Assembly: GCA_029977865.1 (NCBI GenBank)
Contig: JAPOKA010000011.1
Location: forward strand, 1 to 51,873
Length of the DNA: 51,873 nt
Direction: 5' to 3'
Source: a bacterium
Lineage (GTDB): Bacteria > Planctomycetota > Phycisphaerae > Phycisphaerales > SM1A02
Part shown: positions 1 through 8,213 of the stretch, one piece after another
How the letters are laid out: the number at the start of each line of letters is the position of its first letter
How positions within the stretch are numbered: the stretch's first letter is position 1
Made by a program: the position numbers and the translations under genes
Notes under the pieces: model-generated
The model's database searches: none
Seen by the model: only the letters and a program-made list of their open reading frames with translations
Told to the model about the DNA's origin: nothing

Positions 1-597
1 CAGCGACCAGAGCACCTGGATCGCACCGGCCAGCAGCACCGCCGCCGCGGCCAGGGTGATTCCCTCTTCGGGGGCGAGCCCGGTCGCCGCGATCGCCGCC
101 GAGACCAGCAGCAGGTTGAGCACGATCGGCGCCGCGGCGGTGGGACCGAAGCGGTGATGGGCCTGCAGCATCGCACCGAGCAGGGCCGTGAGACAGATCA
201 ACGGCGCGAAGGGAAGCATGATCAGGAGCAACCTCGCTGCGAGCGGATCCATCCGGCCCGTCGCCGCGACCGCGGCCGCGGCAAGGCCGGCCAGCAGCGC
301 CAGGCCCGCCACCACCGCGGTCGCACCGCCGATCACGATCCACGCGAGCCGCTGCGCGACCTCCGGATCGCGATCGGACCAGCGGGCGTACTCGGGAAGG
401 AACGCGGCGCTCAACGCGCCCTCGCCGAAGAGCCGGCGAAAGAGATTCGGCACCAGGAACGCGAAGGCGAAGGCGTCCATGAGCAGACCGGCGCCAAAGA
501 CGCGGCTCATCGCGGCATCGCGAGCCAGCCCGCCAAGGCGGCTCACCAGCGTCAGCAAGGTGACGGTTCTCGCGTGACGATGGAACTCTCGAGCCAT
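1..597 (-). CDS. murJ: MurJ (MviN) lipid II flippase, N-terminal part
   Basis: This is the first 199 codons of a MurJ/MviN-family membrane protein, cut by the window edge. MurJ flips lipid II across the inner membrane for peptidoglycan synthesis. The family signature is near the N terminus: 'LVSRLGGLARD' at about 17-27, then FGAG, DAFAFAF and 'NLFRRLFGEGALSAAFLPEY'. Four or more hydrophobic helices follow, as expected for the 14-TM MOP fold. The ATG at 595-597 starts directly before the basic first segment. The gene is the last seen in a minus-strand operon and lies 28 bp after the lipoprotein gene. The family call is secure; the C-terminal two thirds are outside the window. Confidence 0.95.
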   Translation of the reverse strand, partial: MAREFHRHARTVTLLTLVSRLGGLARDAAMSRVFGAGLLMDAFAFAFLVPNLFRRLFGEGALSAAFLPEYARWSDRDPEVAQRLAWIVIGGATAVVAGLALLAGLAAAAVAATGRMDPLAARLLLIMLPFAPLICLTALLGAMLQAHHRFGPTAAAPIVLNLLLVSAAIAATGLAPEEGITLAAAAVLLAGAIQVLWSL

Positions 598-625
598 GTC
601 CGGTCGTGCCAGCGGTCGGCGTCGC

Positions 626-1072
626 TCAGGCCGGCGTGTCCGCGCTCTCGAGCCGCAGGAACATCTGTGCCGACGACATCGCGGGATCGATGCGGTTGGG
701 CAGGATCAGCAGCTCGCAGCGGCGATCGCCCTTGGCGAAGTCGATCCGCTCGGAGTGATCCATCTGCTCACGACTCGCGACCGTCCACCCGGCCGCGGAG
801 AAGAGCGAGATCATTCGTCGAGCCAAGGCTCCTCCGTCGGTGACGGTCCCGCTGTAGACGATGCGTCCGGAGACCAGCGCCCCATCGCGGCGGTCGAGGC
901 CGCGGGCGTAGGTCGACTCGAGGCCGGGAACTGCGGGCACATCGGTGTCGAGCACCATCGACGGTGCGGTTGAACATCCAACGGCGTGCATGACCGCAAG
1001 CAGCGCGACGGCCATGATCGGCCGGCGCCAGTCGCGGAAGATCGATCGATCCGATGCGATCACGTCGAGCAT
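626..1072 (-). CDS. Predicted lipoprotein, function unknown
   Basis: A 148-aa protein of unknown family. The first 19 residues are polar and basic, then comes a hydrophobic run ending in a lipobox-like 'MHAVGC' with Cys at 33, so it is probably lipid-anchored outside the inner membrane. The rest is a small mixed alpha/beta domain. The ATG at 1070-1072 lies one base after the stop of the FAD enzyme gene, which suggests translational coupling. An in-frame ATG at 1013-1015 would give a shorter, more typical signal peptide and cannot be excluded. It sits between an amine oxidase-like gene and murJ in one operon; no specific role can be read from the sequence. Confidence 0.75.
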   Translation of the reverse strand: MLDVIASDRSIFRDWRRPIMAVALLAVMHAVGCSTAPSMVLDTDVPAVPGLESTYARGLDRRDGALVSGRIVYSGTVTDGGALARRMISLFSAAGWTVASREQMDHSERIDFAKGDRRCELLILPNRIDPAMSSAQMFLRLESADTPA

Positions 1073-1073
1073 G

Positions 1074-2408
1074 CTACGGGTTTCCTCGCAGGCCTTGCTT
1101 CGGCACCGCGCCGAGTTCCTTCGCCACCGCCTCCGCGGCAAGCCGCCCGCCCCGCATGGCACCGTTGATGGAACCGTCGAGGAGGTGATCTCCGCAACGG
1201 TGAATTCCGGGCTCGACCCGAAGCGGACGTTCGGCCGCAAGGTCGATGGGGTGCTGCCGCGGAAGCGCCTTGGGAACACGGACGAGCCTCCGCACTCGCC
1301 AATCGGCGAGCGGGTCGCCACCGCTGGCCGGCGACGCTCCGCCAAACCACGACCGCAGTTGTCGGCGAGCGGCATCTTCGAGCGCTTCGTCGGACATCGC
1401 CAACGCCGACTCGTCGACCACATTCGCGTAGAAGATCGCCCGGCCCGTGGGGGCGTAGGTCGGCGCCACCGCCGAGATGAAGCAGGCGTGGTTCACCGGG
1501 CCCGCGCCGGTGCCATCGAGCAGCAGCGTCCCGTCGCCTGCCTGCGCCGCGGGAAGTTCGAAGGCGAGCAGGGCGGTGCTGCACCAAGGCCGCTCGGAAT
1601 CGGAGTCTTCTCGTCCCTCCTTCGCGGTGGCGGCCAGCCGCTCGGACTCCCCCTGCTCCGTGGCGATCACCACCGCATCGGCTTGCTCGGTGCTTCCGTC
1701 CGAGAGTGCCACCGACCCGGCAGCAATGGACTCTGCGCGGCGACCGAGGCGAAGGGAGCCCGGATCGAGATCCGCCGCAAGCTGACGCGGAATCTCCGCC
1801 ATGCCGCCCGCCGGGATCGCCGCCGCGCCCGCCGCGAACATCCTCAAGCAGAACTCGAACTGACCGACGTCGGTCCCGAGCGAACGATCGAGGAAGACGC
1901 CGCCGAAGAAACTGCGCAGGAACCCGTCTACGAACGACGGCCGCATGGAGGGGGCGACCGCATCGCGAACCGACCGGCCGGTCACCGTCGGGGAATCCGG
2001 CCGCCGCAAGAGCGCCGAGATCACCCGAGGAACCAGTGCTCCCACTTCGCGCAGGCCGACGGTGCCGTCGAACAGGCTTCCGACCGCGACGAGCGGATGC
2101 CGAACCGGATCGGCGATCTGCCGGAAGCGTTGCCCATCGAAGATCTTCGCGGCCGAGGGAAACCGCCGCAGTCGCAGGCGATCGAAGTCGAGTCGCCGCC
2201 GCGCTTCCGGGTAGGCAGTGAGCAGAATCTGGAATCCCCGGTCGATCAGGTATCCGTCGCTCGACTCGGTCGACACTCGCCCGCCCACGCGATGACGCGG
2301 ATCGACGATCACGGCCTTGCATCCCAGTTCCTGAAGGCGCAGCGCGCAACAGAGCCCCGAGAGACCGGCGCCGATCACCACCACCTTCGGCGCTGCTGGT
2401 GCGGTCAT
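1074..2408 (-). CDS. FAD-dependent amine oxidase-like oxidoreductase
   Basis: A 444-aa flavoprotein of the NAD(P)-binding/amine oxidase superfamily (protoporphyrinogen oxidase/phytoene desaturase type). Residues 9-35 are a dinucleotide-binding fold with GAGLSGL at 13-19 and the acidic ribose-binding end of strand 2 (VIVDPRHRVGGR). The C terminus has the usual second FAD contact, 'CGDHLLDGSINGAMRGG'. The substrate cannot be told; carotenoid/squalene-type desaturation or a plastid-PPOX-like reaction are known family activities. The start overlaps the stop of the VanZ-like gene by ATGA (2405-2408), and the stop is one base from the lipoprotein start, so this is a coupled operon gene. Confidence 0.88.
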   Translation of the reverse strand: MTAPAAPKVVVIGAGLSGLCCALRLQELGCKAVIVDPRHRVGGRVSTESSDGYLIDRGFQILLTAYPEARRRLDFDRLRLRRFPSAAKIFDGQRFRQIADPVRHPLVAVGSLFDGTVGLREVGALVPRVISALLRRPDSPTVTGRSVRDAVAPSMRPSFVDGFLRSFFGGVFLDRSLGTDVGQFEFCLRMFAAGAAAIPAGGMAEIPRQLAADLDPGSLRLGRRAESIAAGSVALSDGSTEQADAVVIATEQGESERLAATAKEGREDSDSERPWCSTALLAFELPAAQAGDGTLLLDGTGAGPVNHACFISAVAPTYAPTGRAIFYANVVDESALAMSDEALEDAARRQLRSWFGGASPASGGDPLADWRVRRLVRVPKALPRQHPIDLAAERPLRVEPGIHRCGDHLLDGSINGAMRGGRLAAEAVAKELGAVPKQGLRGNP

Positions 2409-3472
2409 CGCTCGACCACCTCGCGCGGCGAACTCGCCGAGGGTGCCGCGACCGACGCGAGACCGCCGTCCCGAGTGTCGGAGGCGTCGGCCACCCTGCC
2501 ACCACTGCTCCGCTGCTGCAGTCGTGCTCGTATCGATCGCAGCGCGAGCCCACCGGCCACGACCACGCCACCAGCAAGAACCGCCATTCGGGTGATGGGC
2601 TCGAGCGACTCGATCGCGAAAGCGAGTCCCGGCAATCGCGGCAGCACCGCGACGGCAAGCCCGAGACCAAGGGCGGCAATCGCGAGCGGCACGGCGCTTG
2701 CGGCAACGACGCCAGCGAAGCGAATCCGGTCGGGAACCGCCCAGATCGTTGCCTCGAGCGGCTCGCCACAACAGGCGCACGCGCGACCAACGGGCGCCGA
2801 GGCGGCGCCGCAGGCCGGGCAGCCGCGGTGCTCACGCAGGGTTCGAATCCGAGCCCGCACCCCGAGTTCGAGGGCCAGGAATCCACCGGCGGCAGCGCCG
2901 ACGCCGCCGCCGATCAGTCCCATCACCAGTGGATCGATCCTCGCGGCGCCGGCGCCCATGACCGCGAGCGGCACGCCGACCGCGGCCCCGAGCGCGGCCG
3001 CGACCGCGAGCTGTGCCCAGTTCATGAGTCGAGCCGCCAGCAGCGCCGAGGCGCCTTGCCGCAGCCGCGCGACGCCTCGCGGCGGGCTCGTCAACGGCGC
3101 GGTCCCGTGGATCACAGCCAATGCGGCGCAGAGACCGGCGAAGTCGCCGACAAGATCATCGAGGTTGAAGAAGCGCTCGATGGGAAGGATCGCCTGCGTG
3201 AACTCGTCGAACGCGGCGAAGGCAAGCCCTGCCGCGAAGAGGCTCCACAGCCGGGTGAACCACCGGGCTCGCCAGACGAGCGTCGTGAGGATCAGGAACG
3301 AGAAGAAGTGGACGATCTTGTCCGACGAAGGACCGCCCGCGACTTCCGGGAAGCGCAACCGAGGCCAGTGGCTTCCCACGAGATAGACCACGATGGCGAG
3401 GCTCGCGAGCAGGCGCCAGTGCCGCGTCGCAGCAGCGGTGGCAGCCAGACGCGGAGAAGGATCAGCCGCCAT
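2405..3472 (-). CDS. VanZ-like membrane protein with zinc-ribbon insert
   Basis: A 355-aa integral membrane protein. The N-terminal 120 residues match the VanZ-like family: a first helix at 20-34, then 'DKIVHFFSFLILT' at 51-63 and 'DEFTQAILPIERFFNLDDLVGD' at about 89-110. The second half adds further Gly/Ala-rich membrane segments and a Cys-rich loop with two Cys pairs (CPAC ... CACC, near 237-255) that looks like a zinc ribbon. VanZ-like proteins are poorly defined; the founder is linked to teicoplanin resistance. The gene overlaps parA upstream by 11 bp and the FAD enzyme downstream by 4 bp. The fusion of VanZ with a zinc-ribbon membrane domain is inferred from composition. Confidence 0.8.
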   Translation of the reverse strand: MAADPSPRLAATAAATRHWRLLASLAIVVYLVGSHWPRLRFPEVAGGPSSDKIVHFFSFLILTTLVWRARWFTRLWSLFAAGLAFAAFDEFTQAILPIERFFNLDDLVGDFAGLCAALAVIHGTAPLTSPPRGVARLRQGASALLAARLMNWAQLAVAAALGAAVGVPLAVMGAGAARIDPLVMGLIGGGVGAAAGGFLALELGVRARIRTLREHRGCPACGAASAPVGRACACCGEPLEATIWAVPDRIRFAGVVAASAVPLAIAALGLGLAVAVLPRLPGLAFAIESLEPITRMAVLAGGVVVAGGLALRSIRARLQQRSSGGRVADASDTRDGGLASVAAPSASSPREVVER

Positions 3473-4466
3473 CGGCGTTCCGAACCGTCGCCGCGGGGAC
3501 CGGCGGCGAGCCGGACTCGATCACCTCGACCGTCGCCTCGACCTCCTTGCGGCGACGATGCGTCGCACGAGCACTCTCCTCCCGGGCCGGCGCGCTTCGC
3601 CTTGCCGGCGCGTTCCGCCGCCGCCAGTCCTCGACGAGTCGGGTGGCGAGGGTGCGGTAGTCCATGGCGCCGGGGCAGGTCGGGGCGTACTCGAGAATGG
3701 TCTGGCCGAAGCTCGGGGCCTCCGCCAGCTTGATGTTCCGACGCACCGCGGGAAGGAAGACCGTCGCATCGCTCCACGCCACCGCGCTGCCGCGGGCTTC
3801 GTTGAAGAATCGCTTCAGCTCCGCCACCACCTCGCGGCCATGGCTGCTCTGGCTCTCGTGCATGCAGAGCAGCACCCCCGCAACCCGAAGGTCGGGGTTG
3901 ACCCCGTGGCCCACGAGCGCCACCGTCTCGAGCAGGCGTCCAAGCCCCTGCAAGGCGAGGAAGTGGGCCTGCATCGGAACGATCACCTCGCGCGCAAAGG
4001 CGAGGGCGTTGAGGGTGAGCAGGCCGAGGCTCGGAGGACAGTCGAGCAGGATGTAGTCCCACCTCGCGCCTCCCGCGAACGCCTCGGCGAACTTCCGAGC
4101 GAGGATGCCGTGTCGGTCATCCGCGTCCGCCAGTTCGCTCTCGGCGGCGGCGAGATCGACCGTGGCCGAGACCACATCGAGGTTGGGCCGAGCGTGCTGA
4201 ATCGCCGCCGCTAGGCTCACTGCCGGATCGAGAAGCAGTTCGTAGGTGCCCTCTCCGCACGTTGAGCCGTCAATACCCAGATGCAGGGAGAGGTGGCCTT
4301 GCGGATCGAGATCGACGAGCAGAACGCGGTGCCCCGCATCCGCGAGCGCGGCGCCGAGGTTGACCGTGGAGGTGGTCTTCCCGACGCCGCCCTTCTGGTT
4401 GAGCAGCGCGACGACGCGGGTGGGCAGTTCCGCGACTCGCTCGGCCTCCTGCCGGGCATCGATCAT
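3462..4466 (-). CDS. ParA/MinD-family ATPase (Soj-like)
   Basis: A 334-aa P-loop ATPase of the ParA family. The deviant Walker A motif KGGVGKT is at 25-31, the switch region is 'LVDLDPQGH' at 49-57, and the Walker B-like 'YILLDCPPSLG' lies near 147. The signature Lys of the deviant P loop is present. The last 50 residues are a basic Arg-rich tail, unusual for Soj but compatible with nonspecific DNA binding. ParA proteins segregate chromosomes, plasmids or large protein complexes. No parB gene is adjacent, and the operon carries VanZ-like and MurJ genes, so this may be an orphan positioning ATPase. The start ATG is preceded 6 nt upstream by TATACT. Confidence 0.9.
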   Translation of the reverse strand: MIDARQEAERVAELPTRVVALLNQKGGVGKTTSTVNLGAALADAGHRVLLVDLDPQGHLSLHLGIDGSTCGEGTYELLLDPAVSLAAAIQHARPNLDVVSATVDLAAAESELADADDRHGILARKFAEAFAGGARWDYILLDCPPSLGLLTLNALAFAREVIVPMQAHFLALQGLGRLLETVALVGHGVNPDLRVAGVLLCMHESQSSHGREVVAELKRFFNEARGSAVAWSDATVFLPAVRRNIKLAEAPSFGQTILEYAPTCPGAMDYRTLATRLVEDWRRRNAPARRSAPAREESARATHRRRKEVEATVEVIESGSPPVPAATVRNADGG

Positions 4467-4472
4467 GGGACG

Positions 4473-4478
4473 AGTATA
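4473..4478 (-). promoter_or_regulatory. Putative -10 box (TATACT) of parA, leaderless arrangement
   Basis: On the minus strand TATACT is followed by six bases and then the parA ATG. A start of transcription at or next to the A of the start codon would give a leaderless mRNA. No purine-rich ribosome binding site lies between. No clear -35 hexamer is visible. Confidence 0.45.
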
Positions 4479-4501
4479 AGCGGAAGGCGCGGGCGGCTCG
4501 T

Positions 4502-6178
4502 CTACTCGGAGGCCGGCACCGCCGCGGTCACGGGCCGTTCCGGCCACGCCGAGAGATCGAGAACGACCACTGGCGGCTGGGTCCGCCAAGGCGGTCGCGG
4601 AAACCCGATGGCGGAGATCTCCTTCGATCCGTCTTCGAGTTCCAGCGTCCGGCGCAGCGAGATTCCGGTGCCCGGCGCTCGCACGCCGACCAAGGCGTCG
4701 GCGAGCCACGAGTCTGGAAGTCGGACTCGGCACCGCCATCGGTCCGGGTAGCTCGCCTGGCCAATCTCAAGGGCGCCGCTACCGCCGCCCTGCTCGGAGA
4801 CCGTGCAGACCGACGTCGGCGCCGCTTCCGGCCCGAACCGGATCTCGAGGCGGTCATCGCGGACATCGGCGGGACGGAAGCATTCGACGAAGAGCTCCCA
4901 GCCTCCGCCGCGGCGGCGGATCTCCGCGGTGGCCCGACGATTCGCCGGAGGCAGGGGCTCGACGCCGGTGGTGGCGGACCCTAACGAAAGAGGCAGGTGC
5001 AGCGGCCCGAGCCAAAGCCCCGGTGGCCGCACCGCGATCGGCGCTGGTCCGAAGTCGAGGCGGCTGCTTGCCGTCTCCGAATCGAGCACCAAGACCCCCC
5101 CGTCGGTCGCCGCGGCGAGTTCCACCGGCCGATCGAGTTCGAAGCGGCGCACCGATCTCGGCGGAATCGGCAAGGCGACCGGGATGGGATCGCCCTCGAG
5201 CCATCGCGCCCGCACCAGGCGGCTCGAGAAGCCGGGATTTGCGATCCCGACGATCACTCGATCTCCCAGGGACTCGTCGATCCAGGTGACCAGTTCCGGC
5301 TCGGCCCGCAACCACGCCAATGTGCCTTGCATCACCGCCTCGTCACTTCGTCCCGGATCGAGCATGACACCAAGCAGACTCCGCAGGGCCGAGGGATCCG
5401 CGATCCATGCCGCCACCTCGCGAGGTGCGCCCGAATCGAGATCGGTGCAGGTCGCGGTCAGCCGCTCGCGCACTTCGGCGGCCACGCCCGGGCTCTGCGC
5501 CGCAACCCGTGCGATCGCCGCCCGCCAGACTTCCGCCAAGTGCCAGGCCGCCAACTGCGCAGCCGGATCGCCGGGCGGAGGCGGTGGATCGAATCCGATC
5601 CGGTCTGCGAGGATCGCCCATCGATACCACTCGAGCGGATGCTGCGAATCGGGGCGAGCCTCGGGAGAGAGCGCGGGCATCCCTTCCCTCGGGCGACCGA
5701 TGGTCGTCGCCGGCTCGAGCCAACGCGGCGCGATGCGCATGCCCTCGAGCTCGAGCGTCCCCGCGAAGCCGCCCGGAGTCGGCACGAGGAGCAGCGGCAC
5801 CCCGCCACCATCGGGCCGATCCGCGAGCACGGTCAACGGCTCGGCGGAGTCGGTCCAACGGACCCCGGTCCGGGATGGCGTCGGCACCAACCAGCCGACC
5901 ACGCCTTCGACCCGGCCGAGCACCGCAGCGTCGGAAGTTCGCAGGGTGACCGGAATAGTGGTTGGCCACTCCGGCTCCGCCGCGGAGTCTGCAGCGATCG
6001 GCAACAGCACCACCCCGCCCCGGACCGCGATCGGCTCGGGATCGAGACACCGCCACGCCGACGCCGCCGGGGCCGGAACAGACGGCACGACCGTCAGGAT
6101 CCCGGCGAGGATCCAACGGAGATCGAACCTCCGATCGAGCGAGCACCGCGACGTGTCCGAAGGCCGTTCAGCGTTCAC
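4502..6178 (-). CDS. Secreted protein of unknown function
   Basis: A 558-aa protein not recognised as any known family. The GTG at 6176-6178 is chosen because it gives a good signal peptide: basic residues at 16-21, a hydrophobic core at 22-36 and an AASA cleavage site near 41. Reading further upstream gives Arg/Pro-rich non-coding-like sequence. The mature part is rich in beta-prone and Pro/Gly segments and has several Trp residues; the C-terminal 100 residues also look beta-rich. It lies 35 bp before parA on the same strand and could head that operon, although parA has its own putative -10 box. It is probably periplasmic or surface-located. Confidence 0.68.
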   Translation of the reverse strand: MNAERPSDTSRCSLDRRFDLRWILAGILTVVPSVPAPAASAWRCLDPEPIAVRGGVVLLPIAADSAAEPEWPTTIPVTLRTSDAAVLGRVEGVVGWLVPTPSRTGVRWTDSAEPLTVLADRPDGGGVPLLLVPTPGGFAGTLELEGMRIAPRWLEPATTIGRPREGMPALSPEARPDSQHPLEWYRWAILADRIGFDPPPPPGDPAAQLAAWHLAEVWRAAIARVAAQSPGVAAEVRERLTATCTDLDSGAPREVAAWIADPSALRSLLGVMLDPGRSDEAVMQGTLAWLRAEPELVTWIDESLGDRVIVGIANPGFSSRLVRARWLEGDPIPVALPIPPRSVRRFELDRPVELAAATDGGVLVLDSETASSRLDFGPAPIAVRPPGLWLGPLHLPLSLGSATTGVEPLPPANRRATAEIRRRGGGWELFVECFRPADVRDDRLEIRFGPEAAPTSVCTVSEQGGGSGALEIGQASYPDRWRCRVRLPDSWLADALVGVRAPGTGISLRRTLELEDGSKEISAIGFPRPPWRTQPPVVVLDLSAWPERPVTAAVPASE

Positions 6179-6302
6179 CGGAAGCCGATCGAAAAGCCGG
6201 CTCGCGTGATCGCGACAACGAGGGCGGAGGGTTGGAGAAGGAAGGCTCACCAAGCGGTTTCCAAGGCTTCGACGTGTGCCGCGGAGGCGGGTGCGAGCAG
6301 AG

Positions 6303-6311
6303 AGGGAGGAG
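6303..6311 (+). promoter_or_regulatory. Strong ribosome binding site, decides start at 6316
   Basis: AGGGAGGAG stands four bases before the ATG at 6316. It is one of the few strong Shine-Dalgarno sequences in the window and fixes the start of the small glycogen-binding-like protein; longer upstream readings are Arg-rich antisense sequence. Confidence 0.75.
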
Positions 6312-6315
6312 ACCG

Positions 6316-6603
6316 ATGGTACGGAACCATCCAGACGAGGTGGAGTTCCTCTTCGAGGACCCGCACGCGTGCGAGGTCGAGTTGCACGGAGCCGGACCCG
6401 ACGGCCGCGGGGAATCCTGGCCCATGGACCGTCGCGCGGACGGACTGTGGGCGATCCGGCTCCGCCTCGATTCCGGTTGGTTCGACTTCCGCTATCTCGT
6501 CGACCATCGCTTCTGGGCACTCGATAGCGCGGTTCGCACCATCGTGCTCTCCGACAGCGGACGCTGCTTCAGCCGCATCGAGCGCACCCGCTCGGCCGCC
6601 TGA
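6316..6603 (+). CDS. Small stand-alone glycogen-binding (AMPK-beta/CBM48-like) domain protein
   Basis: A 95-aa protein that is almost only an E-set sugar-binding fold. 'VEFLFEDPHACEVELHGAG' at about 8-26 matches the opening strands of AMPK-beta/CBM48 domains, and 'DGLWAIRLRLDSGWFDFRYLVD' near 42-63 matches the family's 'DGxWxxxxxLxxGxYxYxFxVDG' pattern. In the family this domain binds alpha-glucans or serves as a module of branching enzymes and kinases. Here it is not fused to an enzyme. The start is set by an excellent ribosome binding site. The gene converges with the next minus-strand gene, with 6 bp between stops. The carbohydrate ligand is unproven. Confidence 0.82.
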   Translation: MVRNHPDEVEFLFEDPHACEVELHGAGPDGRGESWPMDRRADGLWAIRLRLDSGWFDFRYLVDHRFWALDSAVRTIVLSDSGRCFSRIERTRSAA

Positions 6604-6609
6604 CCAGCC

Positions 6610-7374
6610 TCACGGCTCGAGCAACGCCGCTCGCAAGAGCGTCTCGACTCGCTCGCGGCGATAGTCCGCATCGACCAGGATGGTCGCGGGCCCGAACTCC
6701 GGCGCGGCCACGAGCGCTTCAAGCGGAATCCCGAACCCGGCCCGCGCCGCCGAGTGCGAGTTCGCCTGCAGCATGTGGTCTCGCGGCTCCCACGGCTTCG
6801 CCAGCACCCTGAGATCCGCGGCGAATCCGGCACCCGGTCGCGCCGCGGGCTCGGCCGCCCGACTCCCCGGCAGTCGCAAACCGTCGACGCCCGCGATCCG
6901 CTCCGGCGGTGGCGGGGGTGGCGGAGGGACCGCAGCGGGCTGCCCGAGGCGGAACACGCTTCCCGGCGGCACCGTCGCGATCGTTCCCGATTCTCCATCG
7001 CTCGAATAGACCGACCTTGGGAAGACGACCGAGAGTCCGCCTTGAATGCGCTGAAAGTGATTCGGATCTCCCGGCACCTCGTAGAGCCGATCGAACGAGC
7101 GGCCGACCGCGAGATCGCTCGGCAGCACCTTGAGGCTGGTGCCGAGGCTGTTGCGATCGACAAACCCTTGGTCGACGGGCCGGCGCAGGTCGCGAAGCCT
7201 GATCTCGGAGTCGTCGCGGGGGGTCTGCGCGGCCGCAACCAACGCAAGGAAACTCGGCGCCAACGCGGCCGCCAGTCGGTCCCTGCTGCGCCACGCTGCG
7301 CGGCGGCTACTGCGACCGAACCGGGCTGGAATGTCGGAACTCGACCGCGGCTTCGCGGAATCGTGGACGACCAT
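6610..7374 (-). CDS. Secreted proline-containing protein, unknown function
   Basis: A 254-aa protein with no recognised family. An Arg-rich N terminus is followed by a hydrophobic stretch at 34-49 ending near 'VAAAQT', a likely signal peptide. The middle has a run of eight Pro (150-157) that probably acts as a linker between two small domains. It lies 35 bp after birA, the last gene of the HIT-nadC-birA run. The chosen start ATG (7372-7374) has no clear ribosome binding site; a start further upstream overlapping the birA end is possible. It may be an envelope protein. Confidence 0.6.
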   Translation of the reverse strand: MVVHDSAKPRSSSDIPARFGRSSRRAAWRSRDRLAAALAPSFLALVAAAQTPRDDSEIRLRDLRRPVDQGFVDRNSLGTSLKVLPSDLAVGRSFDRLYEVPGDPNHFQRIQGGLSVVFPRSVYSSDGESGTIATVPPGSVFRLGQPAAVPPPPPPPPERIAGVDGLRLPGSRAAEPAARPGAGFAADLRVLAKPWEPRDHMLQANSHSAARAGFGIPLEALVAAPEFGPATILVDADYRRERVETLLRAALLEP

Positions 7375-7409
7375 GACCGAAGTCAATCGGCTCGACGACT
7401 CGGCCCGGA

Positions 7410-8213
7410 TCAGCCTCGTGAAGGTCCTGACTCGAACCACTCCACCGTCGCGGTCCGCGGATCGATCCGCTCGATCGTCGGCGAGTCGCCGCTCGCCTCG
7501 ATCTCGAGTTCGATCGCGGTGAAGGGGTCGATCGACCGCACCTTGCCCTCGAGGCGGACTCCGCCGGCAAGGAACCTCGCTCGGCGGCCGCGCAGCCAAT
7601 CCCGCGCTGCGAACCGCTGTTCGACCTCGTCAAGCCTCAGGCGGCACGCCGTGGCGACCTGCCGCGCCAGCCGGCCCACCAACTCGCCGCGTGGAGGCAG
7701 CGTTCCTTCGGCCAGGGTGCTCGCGAGATCGATGGCGCGGTCGGCATCGACTCCGCTCGCCGGAACCCGGTAGTCGACCCCCACGCCGACGAGGGCGACG
7801 CCGTCGACCCGCTCGACGAGGATGCCTCCGAGCTTGCGATCGCGCAGCATGAGATCGTTGGGCCACTTGACCCCGACTCGATCCGCCAATCCTCCGCCCG
7901 CAAGCGTTGCTTCGAGTGCTCCCGCGGCACCGAGCGCCGCCGCGATGGCGAGCCGCTCGCCGTCGCAGGGCTCGGGCGCTGCGATCACGACGGTGAAGGC
8001 GATGCCTCCGTCGACCCAGACTCGCCCGAGTCGGCCACGACCGCGACGCTGCCGCAGCGCGATCATGAGGCTGCCCGGCGGAAGTCCCCGCGCTGCGTCC
8101 ATGGTCGAGTCGGTCTCGGCGAGCACCTCGATCCGAGCGAAGTCGTCGCCGACACCGCCGGCTTCGAGCGTCGCCCGCCACCCCTCGGCCGACTCTGAAT
8201 CGGGCGAGTTCAT
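7410..8213 (-). CDS. birA: Biotin--[acetyl-CoA-carboxylase] ligase (BirA, no HTH)
   Basis: A 267-aa biotin protein ligase. It makes biotinyl-AMP and transfers biotin to the carboxyl carrier protein of acetyl-CoA carboxylase. 'ETDSTMDAAR' at 33-42 and the biotinyl-5'-AMP loop 'RRGRGRLGR' at about 56-64 are typical, followed by 'VKWPNDLMLRDRKLGGILVE' at 115-134. A small C-terminal domain (about 210-265) is present. The N-terminal DNA-binding HTH found in Escherichia coli BirA is absent, so this is the monofunctional class without repressor activity. The start overlaps the nadC stop by ATGA, which indicates coupled translation. Confidence 0.95.
   Translation of the reverse strand: MNSPDSESAEGWRATLEAGGVGDDFARIEVLAETDSTMDAARGLPPGSLMIALRQRRGRGRLGRVWVDGGIAFTVVIAAPEPCDGERLAIAAALGAAGALEATLAGGGLADRVGVKWPNDLMLRDRKLGGILVERVDGVALVGVGVDYRVPASGVDADRAIDLASTLAEGTLPPRGELVGRLARQVATACRLRLDEVEQRFAARDWLRGRRARFLAGGVRLEGKVRSIDPFTAIELEIEASGDSPTIERIDPRTATVEWFESGPSRG

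Noticed and set aside
945-3386. An 813-codon open frame on the plus strand
   Set aside because: Antisense to the FAD enzyme and VanZ-like genes; Arg/Ser/Pro-rich with no fold-like pattern.
6179-6520. An upstream extension of the secreted-protein gene to 6520
   Set aside because: It would overlap the well-supported glycogen-binding-like gene on the other strand, and its residues are Arg/Pro-rich without a fold pattern.
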